Origin: Weeksellaceae bacterium
GTDB taxonomy: Bacteria > Bacteroidota > Bacteroidia > Flavobacteriales > Weeksellaceae
Direction of reading: 5' to 3'
Length of the DNA stretch: 12,712 nt
Assembly: GCA_022701475.1 (NCBI GenBank)
Contig: JAKOOI010000031.1
Location: 1 to 12,712 of the forward strand
Part shown: piece by piece, positions 1 through 7,516 of the stretch
How positions within the stretch are numbered: the first letter of the stretch is position 1
Layout: each line of letters begins with the position of its first letter
Position numbers and translations under genes: made by a program
The notes under the pieces: model-generated
Told to the model about the DNA's origin: nothing
Seen by the model: only the letters and a program-made list of their open reading frames with translations
Database searches by the model: none

Positions 1-266
1 TCAATTTATTGGCAGGTTTTTTTATGGTTAAGATAAAACTCTGATTTTAGAAATCCGGGTGAGTTTTTATAAGTGGAACGGCTTTATAATCCTGGAAATA
101 TAAAAGAGTTAAAAAAAACAGTGATCTTTATATTGCAATCAAACCGGATGTAATGGTTACTTAATAAAGCTCCGGTCTCCTTTTATCAGGCCTGGTGCTT
201 AAAATATTTACATTAAATCCATTGAATCTTTCTATTGAGATACAGAGCAGAGCTAACAACCGTCAG
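1..266. other. Non-coding left edge, no gene recognised
   Basis: This AT-rich stretch has no open reading frame of useful length on either strand. I see no convincing terminator hairpin, tRNA or riboswitch fold by eye. The only signal in the whole gap before sufS is the promoter-like sequence near its right end, listed separately. The end of an upstream gene is not visible, so that gene, if any, lies outside the window. Confidence 0.6.
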
Positions 267-296
267 TTTCCTTTCGGAAAAAAAGCCGTAAATTTG
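267..296 (+). promoter_or_regulatory. Candidate promoter of sufS (Bacteroidetes -33/-7 type)
   Basis: TAAATTTG at 289-296 matches the Bacteroidetes -7 consensus TAnnTTTG exactly. TTTC at 267-270 lies 18 nt upstream and is one base from the TTTG -33 box. The sufS ATG at 339 would then have a leader of about 35 nt. This suggests sufS has its own promoter and is not only read through from an upstream suf operon. Confidence 0.5.
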
Positions 297-338
297 AAGG
301 GTTCTAAATAAGGACCTATTAATTTAAAATTGCAATAC

Positions 339-1559
339 ATGTTTGACATTCAGGAAATCAGAAGTCAGTTTTCTATATTAGACAGGCAGGTGAACGGGAA
401 ACCTTTGGTGTACCTGGACAATGCCGCCACTTCACAGAAACCGGATTCCGTACTGGAGGTATGGAACCGGTATTATACCGAGCTTAATGCCAATGTTCAC
501 AGGGGAATCCATACGCTGAGCCAGCTGGCTACTGAAGAAATGGAACTTTCCAGAAGAAAAATACAGAAATTCATCAATGCAAAGCATGATTTTGAAGTCA
601 TTTTTACCAAAGGAACTACGGAAGGGCTGAATTTGATCTCTTATATTTTAACGCAGAAATTAAAAAAAGGCGACGAAATCATCATTTCCTATCTGGAGCA
701 CCATTCCAATATTGTTCCATGGCAGCTGCTTTGCGAAAGAACAGGAGCGATTCTCAGGGTAATCCCGATGGATGGGAACGGAGTACTCGATCTGGAGGCG
801 TTTGATCAGATGATCAGTGAAAAAACAAAAATCGTTTCTATCAACCAGGTTTCCAATGCGCTGGGGGTGATCAATCCTGCAAAGGAAATTATTGAGAAAA
901 CAAGGAAAAATTCCGGAGCCTATATCGTGATTGACGGAGCTCAGTCGGCTCCGCATTTCAAAATCGATGTTCAGGAAATGGACTGTGATTTCTTTGTCTT
1001 CTCAGGCCACAAGATGTATGCGCCGATGGGAACCGGGATCTTATACGGGAAACAGGAGCTTCTTGAAGCACTGCCGCCCTTTCATGGAGGTGGTGAAATG
1101 ATCGCCACCTGCTCGTTCACAGGAACAACCTATGCAGCCCTGCCTTTCAAATACGAAGCCGGGACGCCGAACGTAGGCGGAAATATCGCATTGGGTGCGG
1201 CCACGGATTTTATCCTCGGCATCGGCCACGAAAATATTCAGCATCATGAGAATGCACTGCTTGAGTATACCCAGAAAAAGCTCCTGGAGCTGGACGGCCT
1301 GAAAGTCTATGGTGAAAAAGCAAAAAGAACCGGCGTGGTTTCTTTTAACCTGGAAGGGGTAGGAATCGCTTCCGATGTCGGAATGATCCTGGATAAGCTG
1401 GGCATTGCCGTCAGAACCGGACATCACTGCACCCAGCCGATTATGGAATATTTCAATATTGCCGGAACGGTAAGGGCAAGTTTTGCCGTCTATAATACAT
1501 TTGATGAAATTGACCTTCTGGTGGAAGGGGTAAAAAAAGCGCAGCGCATGCTGAGCTGA
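339..1559 (+). CDS. sufS: Cysteine desulfurase SufS (group II, PLP-dependent)
   Basis: SufS removes sulfur from L-cysteine, giving alanine and an enzyme persulfide that feeds SUF-type Fe-S cluster assembly in the cytoplasm. The protein reads as a full-length class V aminotransferase fold. From the ATG at 339 it is 406 residues, the same length as I recall for E. coli SufS. In that numbering the PLP lysine in SGHK is K225, and the catalytic cysteine in the RTGHHCTQP motif is C364, the known position of the E. coli SufS cysteine. The conserved IDGAQSAPH block (PLP ring contacts) and YLEHHSN histidine motif are also present. A TTG at 330 would add three residues, but I prefer the ATG because of the length and residue match. 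The RxGxHC form of the cysteine loop separates SufS from the longer-looped IscS/NifS. sufB, sufC, sufD and sufE are not in the window, so the gene stands alone here between its own promoter and terminator. Confidence 0.96.
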   Translation: MFDIQEIRSQFSILDRQVNGKPLVYLDNAATSQKPDSVLEVWNRYYTELNANVHRGIHTLSQLATEEMELSRRKIQKFINAKHDFEVIFTKGTTEGLNLISYILTQKLKKGDEIIISYLEHHSNIVPWQLLCERTGAILRVIPMDGNGVLDLEAFDQMISEKTKIVSINQVSNALGVINPAKEIIEKTRKNSGAYIVIDGAQSAPHFKIDVQEMDCDFFVFSGHKMYAPMGTGILYGKQELLEALPPFHGGGEMIATCSFTGTTYAALPFKYEAGTPNVGGNIALGAATDFILGIGHENIQHHENALLEYTQKKLLELDGLKVYGEKAKRTGVVSFNLEGVGIASDVGMILDKLGIAVRTGHHCTQPIMEYFNIAGTVRASFAVYNTFDEIDLLVEGVKKAQRMLS

Positions 1560-1580
1560 TCAGTTAAAACATAAAGATGC

Positions 1581-1608
1581 AGGCCGGACTTTTTTTGTCC
1601 GGCTTTTT
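1581..1608 (+). terminator. Intrinsic terminator of sufS
   Basis: A 7-bp GC-rich stem, GCCGGAC (1583-1589) with GTCCGGC (1597-1603), encloses a seven-T loop. A T-tract follows at 1604-1608. A wobble and an A-T pair can extend the stem by two. It starts just over 20 nt after the sufS stop codon and separates sufS from the sigma factor unit. Confidence 0.85.
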
Positions 1609-1710
1609 ATTTTACGGCCTGTCGATCGGAGATCCGTATGTCTGTATTTCATCATTTAGGAAGTAACGGGATCAAAAAAATAAAAAAATGCAAAATATTT
1701 TTTCCGGGGC

Positions 1711-1740
1711 TGTAACCTTTTCGTTCTTTTGCTGTCTTAC
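1711..1740 (+). promoter_or_regulatory. Candidate ECF-sigma-type (autoregulatory) promoter
   Basis: TGTAACC at 1711-1717 carries the AAC core typical of ECF -35 elements. GTCTTAC at 1734-1740 resembles the GTC-containing -10 element. The gap between TGTAAC and GTCTTAC is 17 nt, and the ATG follows 18 nt after the second element. ECF factors commonly transcribe their own genes, so this is a plausible self-recognition site. A weaker housekeeping alternative, TTCTTTTG at 1724-1731 (one mismatch to TAnnTTTG), overlaps it. The assignment rests on motif shape only. Confidence 0.45.
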
Positions 1741-1758
1741 CTATAGAAACAAATTACT

Positions 1759-2319
1759 ATGAAGCTTCTGTCCGGAAATAAAAAAAATGATTTGCCGGGC
1801 CGCCTGAAGAAACAGGATCCGGCGGCGCAAAAGATTTTCTATGACCGTAATGTAAAAAAGTTCCTGAGTGTAAGCAGAAGCTACATCAGCGATGTATACC
1901 AGGCGGAAGACTGCGTAATTAAAGCATTCTGCAAGATTTTCAGAAGCATAGAAAGTTTCCGTGGGGAAGGCAGCCTGGAAGGCTGGGCGAGAAGGATTGT
2001 GGTAAATGAATGCCTGAATTTCATTAAAAGTCATAAGACGGTCTTCTATCTGGATGATATTAGCGAGTCATATCTGGGAGAGATCTATGAAGAAGATATA
2101 GCGTTTGATTTTGATGCGCAGGACCTTCTCGATCAGCTTCCGGATGCATACAGAATGGTTTTTAATCTCTACGTCCTGGAAAATTATTCACACCAGGAAA
2201 TTTCTGAGATCCTGCGGATTTCAATAGCGGTAAGCAAAACACAACTATTCCGTGCAAAAGAGAAGATGAGGAAAATTTATTTTCAACAGCAAAAATCATT
2301 ACAAAATGAAAAATTTTAA
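1759..2319 (+). CDS. ECF (group IV) RNA polymerase sigma factor
   Basis: This is a sigma-70 family factor of the short extracytoplasmic-function type (186 residues, the usual size). It would direct core RNA polymerase to a small stress or envelope regulon. Region 2 covers about residues 23-90, with the promoter-melting and -10-recognition segment around QAEDCVIKAFCKIF and the GSLEGWARRIVVNECLN block. Region 4 covers about 122-175, with the helix-turn-helix around HQEISEILRISIAVSKTQ followed by LFRAKEKM. The turn reads IAVSKTQ where most relatives have a Gly (for example EGTSKSQ), a mild deviation. The stop codon lies inside the next gene (14-nt overlap), so the two are probably translationally coupled. 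That gene is the expected place for an anti-sigma factor. The exact ECF subgroup cannot be assigned by eye, and no regulon is known from this window. Confidence 0.93.
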   Translation: MKLLSGNKKNDLPGRLKKQDPAAQKIFYDRNVKKFLSVSRSYISDVYQAEDCVIKAFCKIFRSIESFRGEGSLEGWARRIVVNECLNFIKSHKTVFYLDDISESYLGEIYEEDIAFDFDAQDLLDQLPDAYRMVFNLYVLENYSHQEISEILRISIAVSKTQLFRAKEKMRKIYFQQQKSLQNEKF

Positions 2320-2923
2320 CAATACTATAGAACAGGAAATCAGGAAACAGCTCGAAGAGCGGGAAATTATTCCTTCAAGAGATTTGTGGTCAGAAATTGA
2401 AGTCCAGTCTGCTGAAAAGAAATCAACGGCAAACATTAATTGGTTTTTGGTGGCGGCCTGTTTAGTCTTGACCTTTAGTTTGGGAGTGATCCTGTTTTTT
2501 AATAAAGAAAACAAACAAGACGAAAATCCTGAAACGGTCGCTGAAATTAGAATTCCGGCAGTTCAAAACAAAACAGGGCAACCATCGGTGAACTCTTCTG
2601 AATTTTTAAATCAAAATCCAAAAAAATCTATTACAGTAGAAAAGCCTTCACCTGAAAAAAAAGAAAAATCTTTACCATCACAGCTTACTGTCGAACGAAA
2701 AGATTTGCTTTTGAATAAAGAAAGTACTCAGGCAATTATAGCAAATATTTCTAAAAGAGAGCCTGAAAAAATTTTTGTACAATCAGATTCTGTAAAAATT
2801 TCAGGAAAAAAGAAAAGATATGTTGATCCTTCTACATTATTATTTTCAGTAGAGCATAAAGATGCCATACAAAAAAGCAAAGGTAAAAGTAATGTTGCGT
2901 CTATCGAAATAAGCGGAAATTAA
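2306..2923 (+). CDS. Single-pass membrane protein, probable anti-sigma factor
   Basis: I do not recognise a named family, and the anti-sigma role is inferred from position and topology. The 205-residue protein has a charged N-terminal part of about 44 residues, including EIRKQLEEREIIPSRDLWSE. One hydrophobic helix follows at about 45-66 (WFLVAACLVLTFSLGVILFF). The rest is a Lys/Glu/Ser-rich, low-complexity tail of about 140 residues that should be periplasmic and largely disordered. This is the layout of anti-sigma factors that bind their sigma in the cytoplasm and sense on the other side. The HxxxCxxC zinc motif of ZAS-type anti-sigmas is absent, so it would belong to another class. The start overlaps the sigma gene by 14 nt, which supports stoichiometric coupling. 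The DNA is visibly more A-rich than the sigma gene or the fumarases, fitting relaxed constraint on the tail. Confidence 0.7.
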   Translation: MKNFNNTIEQEIRKQLEEREIIPSRDLWSEIEVQSAEKKSTANINWFLVAACLVLTFSLGVILFFNKENKQDENPETVAEIRIPAVQNKTGQPSVNSSEFLNQNPKKSITVEKPSPEKKEKSLPSQLTVERKDLLLNKESTQAIIANISKREPEKIFVQSDSVKISGKKKRYVDPSTLLFSVEHKDAIQKSKGKSNVASIEISGN

Positions 2924-2931
2924 ACAAATTT

Positions 2932-2952
2932 TAATAATAATAAAATAATAAT
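2932..2952 (+). repeat. TAA-type simple repeat before the barrel gene start
   Basis: The 29-nt gap between the membrane-protein gene and the barrel gene consists almost wholly of TAA/ATA units running directly into the ATG at 2953. There is no Shine-Dalgarno sequence. AT-rich, unstructured leaders are normal translation starts in Bacteroidetes. The repetitive tract is nonetheless a place where slippage could change spacing and expression. Confidence 0.6.
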
Positions 2953-3993
2953 ATGATCAAGAATTTTATCATGATGGCTTTTGCGTGTCTTCTATGCGGC
3001 AATGCCTATTCGCAGTCTAACTGGTCTTTCAGCCTGCCTTCTTCAAAAGACAATGAAAAAGTAAGCCCTGTCGTAAAAGAAAAAGTGGATGAATATGCCA
3101 AAGAAATTGATGATATTATTCAAGAAGAAAAGAAATTGATGGAAGATGAATTGTCGTCTCTTCAAAATAAAAATGTAGATAAAACCGAATTTGATAAACA
3201 AAAAGCCAAGATTGCCGAACATTATTCAGAAAAGATTGATAAGAGAATTGAAGAGCTGGGCTTTGATCTAGATGCCGTGATCCAAAAGCAGGTAAAATAT
3301 TCACTATTAAATACAGATGCAACTTCAAATGAAGAGCTCAAAGCTAAAATTCTGGAAAAACTCCGTCCTAAAAAGATATTTTCAAGCTATTTTTCTTACG
3401 GAATCATGAATCTTACGAATAATCTGCATGATAATGAACTGGATAAAAACATAGGATATGCAAGTAATCTTGAATTTGGATTAAACTTTAGCTATCAGTT
3501 CAGCAAAACGAGTCCTTTGGGGCTGATTTCCGGGATCAGATTTTCATGGAGGACGCTTCGTATTGATAATAATCTTTATTTTAATAAGGATTCTGCCGGG
3601 AGTATTTATTTGGCTAAGTACGACAAGAGTTTAGATAAAAATAAATTGAGAACAGGATATATTATTGTCCCTTTAGGATTACAGTATAATTTTTCTAAAC
3701 TGAAAAATGCAGGAATGGACATCCGGTACAGAAATTTCAGGGACGGATTTAAAGTGGCCGGATATTTTTACGGCGGACTTAAAATGTCAACAAATAATAT
3801 TGTGAGTGGCGACGGTCCTGATTTCAGAGACAGAGGGAATTATCAGGTTAATCCTTTCCTGTGTGGGGCTCAGTTTGCCGTTTCGTACAATGATTTCAGT
3901 CTTTTTGTAAAAAAAGATTTTACCAACTTTTTTAAAGGCGGGAACTTTCCGAATGACAAAGCTTTGGTTTTTGGAGTTTCTCTGGGATTATAA
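2953..3993 (+). CDS. Exported outer-membrane beta-barrel protein with periplasmic coiled-coil segment
   Basis: The 346-residue protein starts with a signal peptide (MIKNFIMMAFACLLCGNAYS, cleavage likely before QSNW). Residues about 36-140 are highly charged, Lys/Glu-rich and predicted helical, with long heptad-like stretches, so a coiled coil is likely. Residues about 141-346 show the alternating aromatic/polar pattern and short turns of an outer-membrane barrel, for example FSYGIMN, LEFGLNFSYQF, GIRFSWRTL, IIVPLGLQYNFS, GYFYGGLKM, FAVSYNDFSLFVKKDF and a last strand ending GVSLGL. The size suggests an 8- to 10-stranded barrel. It is the third gene of the sigma / membrane protein unit, 29 nt downstream, so it may sense or be controlled by that circuit. 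I do not recognise a named family. The barrel assignment is from strand pattern alone. Confidence 0.75.
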   Translation: MIKNFIMMAFACLLCGNAYSQSNWSFSLPSSKDNEKVSPVVKEKVDEYAKEIDDIIQEEKKLMEDELSSLQNKNVDKTEFDKQKAKIAEHYSEKIDKRIEELGFDLDAVIQKQVKYSLLNTDATSNEELKAKILEKLRPKKIFSSYFSYGIMNLTNNLHDNELDKNIGYASNLEFGLNFSYQFSKTSPLGLISGIRFSWRTLRIDNNLYFNKDSAGSIYLAKYDKSLDKNKLRTGYIIVPLGLQYNFSKLKNAGMDIRYRNFRDGFKVAGYFYGGLKMSTNNIVSGDGPDFRDRGNYQVNPFLCGAQFAVSYNDFSLFVKKDFTNFFKGGNFPNDKALVFGVSLGL

Positions 3994-4043
3994 GTTCATA
4001 GATTTAAAATAAAAAACACATAACCATTCATATATAAGCAAAA

Positions 4044-4069
4044 CGCCGGAAAAAATATCTTTTCCGGCG
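4044..4069. terminator. Bidirectional terminator between convergent units
   Basis: A perfect 10-bp inverted repeat, CGCCGGAAAA (4044-4053) with TTTTCCGGCG (4060-4069), encloses a 6-nt loop. It lies between the plus-strand barrel gene and the minus-strand fumC. The A/T half of the stem, plus CCTTTT after it on the plus strand and TTTTGC on the minus strand, lets it serve both directions. Confidence 0.8.
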
Positions 4070-4107
4070 CCTTTTGCAATATAATTATTTAAATCTGATC
4101 TGTGGAT

Positions 4108-5502
4108 TTATTTAAGGCTTCCCACCATATCTTCCGGCTTTACCCATTCGTCAAACTGTTCAGCCGTTAAAAGGCCGAGGTTTACCGCTTCCTCTTTCAG
4201 GGTAGTCCCGTTCTTATGGGCGGTTTTGGCAATTTTGGCGGCATTTTCATAACCGATATGCGTGTTCAGGGCAGTCACCAGCATAAGAGACTTGTCTACC
4301 AGTTCCTTGATTCTTTCATGGTTGGGTTCGATTCCTGCTGCACAGTGGTCATTGAATGAGATACAGGCGTCTGCAATCAGCTGGGCGGACTGCAGGAAGT
4401 TATAAGCCATTACCGGCTTGAAGACATTCAGCTCATAATTTCCCTGGGTTCCGGCAAATGAAATGGTGGTGTCGTTTCCTAATACCTGGGCACAGACCAT
4501 GGTCATCGCTTCATTCTGGGTAGGGTTTACTTTACCCGGCATAATGGAGGATCCGGGTTCATTTTCCGGGATATGGATTTCCCCGATTCCGGAGCGTGGC
4601 CCTGACGCCAGCAGCCTGATGTCCTGAGCTATTTTATATAGGGAAACTGCCAGCTGTTTCAGTGCTCCGTGAGATTCCACGATGGCATCATGGGCGGCCA
4701 GTGCTTCGAATTTATTTTCAGCGGTTACAAAAGGAAGGCCTGTAAACTGCGCGATATAGTCAGCCACCTTTACATCATAGCCTTGCGGGGTATTTAGCCC
4801 TGTACCTACAGCTGTTCCGCCCAAAGCAAGCTCAGAGAGGTGAGGAAGCGTGTTTTTCAGCGCCTTGATTCCGTAATTCAGCTGGGCTACGTATCCTGAG
4901 AATTCCTGTCCTAAAGTCAGGGGAGTGGCATCCATGAGATGGGTTCTACCGATTTTTACGATATCCTTAAAGGCGTCTGCTTTATCGGCTAGCGTATTTT
5001 TTAGTTTTTCTACTGCAGGCAGGGTGGTTTCCACTACTTTTTTATAAGCGGCAATGTGCATGGCAGTAGGATAAGTGTCGTTGGAAGACTGGGATTTGTT
5101 GACATCATCATTCGGGTGGACTTCCGCTTTCTCTCCCAGGATTCCGCCGCCGTTTACGTGTGACCTGTTGGAAATCACTTCGTTCACATTCATATTGGAC
5201 TGGGTTCCCGAGCCGGTCTGCCAGATGACCAGCGGAAACTGGTCATTCAGTTTGCCTTCCAGGATTTCATCACAGACATGGGCGATCAGATCCCTCTTTT
5301 CAGCAGGAAGGACGCCTAAATCCGTATTCGTAAAAGCTGCCGCTTTCTTCAGGTAGGCAAAAGCTTCAATGATCTCATGAGGCATGGAACCTTCCGGCCC
5401 GATTTTGAAATTATTTCTGGATCTCTCGGTCTGGGCACCCCAGAATTTGTCTGCAGGAACCTGCACTTCACCCATGGTGTCTTTCTCTATTCTGTAATTC
5501 AT
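4108..5502 (-). CDS. fumC: Class II fumarate hydratase FumC
   Basis: FumC interconverts fumarate and L-malate in the TCA cycle as a cofactor-free cytoplasmic homotetramer. It stays active under oxidative stress and iron limitation. From the ATG at 5502 the protein is 464 residues. The family signature [11 protein letters not shown] is present, with the catalytic serine at position 318 in the mobile SS loop. The proton-relay histidine in [10 protein letters not shown] falls at 188; both numbers equal those of E. coli FumC. Other conserved blocks are [17 protein letters not shown] and [13 protein letters not shown]. An in-frame ATG at 5529 would add nine residues (MVKLNLSIT) that fit no conserved region, so I chose 5502. 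The family also includes aspartase and argininosuccinate lyase, but the [13 protein letters not shown] block and overall match point to fumarase. It is divergent from a second, unrelated fumarase. Confidence 0.96.
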   Translation of the reverse strand: MNYRIEKDTMGEVQVPADKFWGAQTERSRNNFKIGPEGSMPHEIIEAFAYLKKAAAFTNTDLGVLPAEKRDLIAHVCDEILEGKLNDQFPLVIWQTGSGTQSNMNVNEVISNRSHVNGGGILGEKAEVHPNDDVNKSQSSNDTYPTAMHIAAYKKVVETTLPAVEKLKNTLADKADAFKDIVKIGRTHLMDATPLTLGQEFSGYVAQLNYGIKALKNTLPHLSELALGGTAVGTGLNTPQGYDVKVADYIAQFTGLPFVTAENKFEALAAHDAIVESHGALKQLAVSLYKIAQDIRLLASGPRSGIGEIHIPENEPGSSIMPGKVNPTQNEAMTMVCAQVLGNDTTISFAGTQGNYELNVFKPVMAYNFLQSAQLIADACISFNDHCAAGIEPNHERIKELVDKSLMLVTALNTHIGYENAAKIAKTAHKNGTTLKEEAVNLGLLTAEQFDEWVKPEDMVGSLK

Positions 5503-5611
5503 TGTGATGGATAGATTTAATTTAACCATAAAAACACAGAAGATTCAGTTTCAATTTTAAGATGGATAATAAAGCCTGTAAAGTTCACAAGAAAAATCAA
5601 ATCAGAGATTT

Positions 5612-5680
5612 AAAAACTTGTGCTCTTTGAATACGATTTCATTAAACTAAAAAAATCAAAAACCTTTGTGCTGTTTATGG
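5612..5680. repeat. Imperfect direct repeat in the fumC/fum leader region
   Basis: AAAAACTTGTGCTCTTTGA (5612-5630) recurs as AAAAACCTTTGTGCTGTTTA (about 5658-5677), with the starts about 47 nt apart. The CTTTGTGCT-TTT-TGGTTT wording is of the kind seen in dispersed intergenic repeats of flavobacterial genomes, but I cannot confirm other copies from this window. On the minus strand the repeat lies in the predicted long leader of fumC. Confidence 0.4.
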
Positions 5681-5695
5681 TTTAAAAAGTTTCCC

Positions 5696-5726
5696 TAAAG
5701 TTAATCATTGCCTGAAACATCTGCAA
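5696..5726 (-). promoter_or_regulatory. Candidate fumC promoter (minus strand)
   Basis: Read on the minus strand, TTG (5726-5724) is followed after exactly 20 nt by TAACTTTA (5703-5696). That is the right spacing for a Bacteroidetes -33/-7 pair, with one mismatch in the last base of TAnnTTTG. It would give fumC a leader of nearly 190 nt. Support is moderate at best, and a start site closer to the gene remains possible. Confidence 0.3.
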
Positions 5727-5790
5727 TTTATAATCATTATAAATATGAGTTGAGACAGCTGATTTTCCTCATGCTTTTTTTCTGAAGTTT

Positions 5791-5798
5791 TATTTTTG
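5791..5798 (+). promoter_or_regulatory. -7 box of the class I fumarase gene
   Basis: TATTTTTG is an exact TAnnTTTG box ending 18 nt before the ATG at 5817, so the mRNA leader would be only about 10-15 nt. No good TTG -33 element is present at the usual distance; the nearest TTG is at 5750-5752. Confidence 0.5.
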
Positions 5799-5816
5799 CA
5801 CCCAAATAAAAAGTGA

Positions 5817-7424
5817 ATGGAATTTAGATATCAGGATCCTTATCCGATTCAGAAAGACGATACCGTCTACAGAAAGCTTACTTCAGACTATGTAAAAGTG
5901 GAAACCCTGGGCAGCCGGGAAATTGTAACCGTTGATCCGAAAGGCCTTGAACTGCTTGCGGAAGAAGCGATGGCAGACGTTTCCTTTATGCTGCGGTCTT
6001 CGCACCTTGAAAGCCTGAGAAGGATTATTGACGATCCCGAAGCTACGGATAATGACCGCTTCGTAGCCTACAACCTGTTGCAGAATGCTGCCGTGGCCGC
6101 CGAAGGAGCTCTTCCGTCCTGCCAGGATACGGGAACCGCTATCGTAATGGGTAAGAAAGGGGAAAATGTGTACACAGGCGTGGATGACGGGGAATACCTG
6201 AGCCGGGGAATCTACAATACCTATCAGAAAAGGAACTTAAGATATTCTCAGGTAGTGCCGTTAACGATGTTTGATGAGAAAAATTCAGGTTCCAACCTTC
6301 CGGCACAGATTGATCTCTATGCGAAGAAAGGGGATTATTATGAGTTTTTATTCCTGACCAAAGGCGGAGGTTCAGCCAATAAAACCTTTCTTTACCAGAA
6401 GACAAAGTCTTTGCTGAATGAAAAGGCATTGGAAGCTTTTGTAAAAGAACGGATTTCAGACCTGGGAACAGCGGCATGTCCGCCATATCACCTGGCACTG
6501 GTCATCGGAGGAACTTCCGCAGAGGCGAACCTGGCAGCGGTAAAAAAAGCTTCGGCAAAATATTATGACCACCTTCCCACGGAAGGAAACGAAGCCGGAC
6601 AGGCATTCCGTGACCTGGAATGGGAAGCAAAAGTGCAGAAGATCTGCCAGGAAAGCGCCATCGGGGCACAGTTCGGAGGGAAATACCTTACCCATGATGT
6701 AAGAGTGATCAGGCTTCCGCGCCACGCTGCTTCCTGCCCTGTGGGAATGGGCGTTTCCTGTTCTGCAGACCGTAATATCAAAGGAAAGATCACCAGAGAC
6801 GGGATTTTCCTGGAGCAGCTGGAAGAGAACCCGAAGAGGTTTTTGCCGGATACGCCGCCGCATCTGGAAGAAGCTGTGGAAATAGACCTGAACCGGCCGA
6901 TGCCTGAAATATTGGCGGAACTTTCAAAATATCCGATCAGGACGAGGCTGAAACTAAATGGTACCCTCATCGTGGCAAGGGATATCGCCCATGCCAAAAT
7001 CAAGGAAATCATCGACAGCGGGCAGCCGATGCCTGAATATTTCAAAAACCACCCGATTTATTACGCAGGGCCTGCAAAAACCCCGGAAGGAATGGCTTCA
7101 GGAAGTTTCGGGCCAACGACAGCCGGAAGGATGGATGTGTATGTGGATGAATTCCAGAGCCGCGGCGGCAGCATGATTATGCTGGCCAAAGGAAACCGGA
7201 GCAAGGATGTTACCACTGCCTGCGGAAAATACGGCGGATTCTATTTAGGCTCTATCGGCGGACCGGCTGCCATCCTGGCCAAAGACAATATCCTTTCCGT
7301 TGAGGTCGTGGACTTCCCTGAATTAGGTATGGAAGCCGTACGTAAGATTGAAGTGAAGGATTTCCCGGCATTCATTATCTCGGATGATAAAGGGAATGAT
7401 TTCTTTGCAGATCTGGCCCATTGA
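5817..7424 (+). CDS. Class I (iron-sulfur) fumarate hydratase, FumA/FumB type
   Basis: This enzyme catalyses the same fumarate/malate hydration as FumC but is unrelated in fold. It uses an oxygen- and superoxide-sensitive [4Fe-4S] cluster. The 535-residue single chain joins the N-terminal alpha-type and C-terminal beta-type fumarase domains, as in E. coli FumA/FumB. Three cysteines are spaced as in the family: C102 (PSCQDTGTA), C221 (GTAACPPYH) and C315 ([11 protein letters not shown]). The gaps of 119 and 94 residues equal those of E. coli FumA (C105, C224, C318). The C-terminal half carries the conserved stretches [25 protein letters not shown] and [18 protein letters not shown]. The start at 5817 follows a -7 box closely and gives the expected N-terminus. 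The gene is divergent from fumC. L(+)-tartrate dehydratase is a related alternative, but the single-chain form and adjacent fumC favour fumarase. Confidence 0.95.
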   Translation: MEFRYQDPYPIQKDDTVYRKLTSDYVKVETLGSREIVTVDPKGLELLAEEAMADVSFMLRSSHLESLRRIIDDPEATDNDRFVAYNLLQNAAVAAEGALPSCQDTGTAIVMGKKGENVYTGVDDGEYLSRGIYNTYQKRNLRYSQVVPLTMFDEKNSGSNLPAQIDLYAKKGDYYEFLFLTKGGGSANKTFLYQKTKSLLNEKALEAFVKERISDLGTAACPPYHLALVIGGTSAEANLAAVKKASAKYYDHLPTEGNEAGQAFRDLEWEAKVQKICQESAIGAQFGGKYLTHDVRVIRLPRHAASCPVGMGVSCSADRNIKGKITRDGIFLEQLEENPKRFLPDTPPHLEEAVEIDLNRPMPEILAELSKYPIRTRLKLNGTLIVARDIAHAKIKEIIDSGQPMPEYFKNHPIYYAGPAKTPEGMASGSFGPTTAGRMDVYVDEFQSRGGSMIMLAKGNRSKDVTTACGKYGGFYLGSIGGPAAILAKDNILSVEVVDFPELGMEAVRKIEVKDFPAFIISDDKGNDFFADLAH

Positions 7425-7468
7425 TTAGTTTAAAATCAAAATAAATAATGAAATAGGGCGGCTATCTT

Positions 7469-7499
7469 TTGTATAAAAAAATAAAAAGTCCTATTTTTG
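7469..7499 (+). promoter_or_regulatory. Promoter of the small His-rich protein gene
   Basis: TTG at 7469-7471 (inside TTTTG) and TATTTTTG at 7492-7499 are separated by 20 nt. This is the best full Bacteroidetes -33/-7 match in the window. The start codon follows 17 nt later. The -7 box and the gap to the ATG almost copy those of the upstream fumarase gene. Confidence 0.65.
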
Positions 7500-7516
7500 C
7501 CTAAAATCTTTAAGAA

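Larger units (their letters stand above)
5503..5816. other. Divergent intergenic region between the two fumarase genes
   Basis: This 314-nt AT-rich gap separates the start codons of fumC (minus) and the class I fumarase (plus). It has no gene of its own. It contains a -7 box for the class I gene, a candidate minus-strand promoter for fumC, and a short imperfect direct repeat, each listed separately. I see no clear FNR-, Fur- or OxyR-like palindrome. Confidence 0.6.

Noticed and set aside
1..329. Possible riboswitch or leader RNA before sufS
   Set aside because: No conserved riboswitch core or stable hairpin series was visible; the stretch is simply AT-rich.
330..338. TTG start for sufS three codons upstream of the ATG
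   Set aside because: The ATG at 339 gives the 406-residue length and puts the catalytic cysteine at 364, as in E. coli SufS; the extra residues fit nothing conserved.
1041..2034. Minus-strand frames opposite sufS and the sigma factor gene
   Set aside because: They are antisense to genes with intact family motifs and match nothing recognisable.
5503..5529. Nine-residue N-terminal extension of FumC from the ATG at 5529
   Set aside because: With the start at 5502 the catalytic His and Ser fall at 188 and 318 exactly as in E. coli FumC. The extension is not conserved-looking.
6139..7045. Three overlapping minus-strand frames inside the class I fumarase gene
   Set aside because: They are antisense shadows of a well-conserved gene; their translations are Ser/Pro/Arg-rich without domains.
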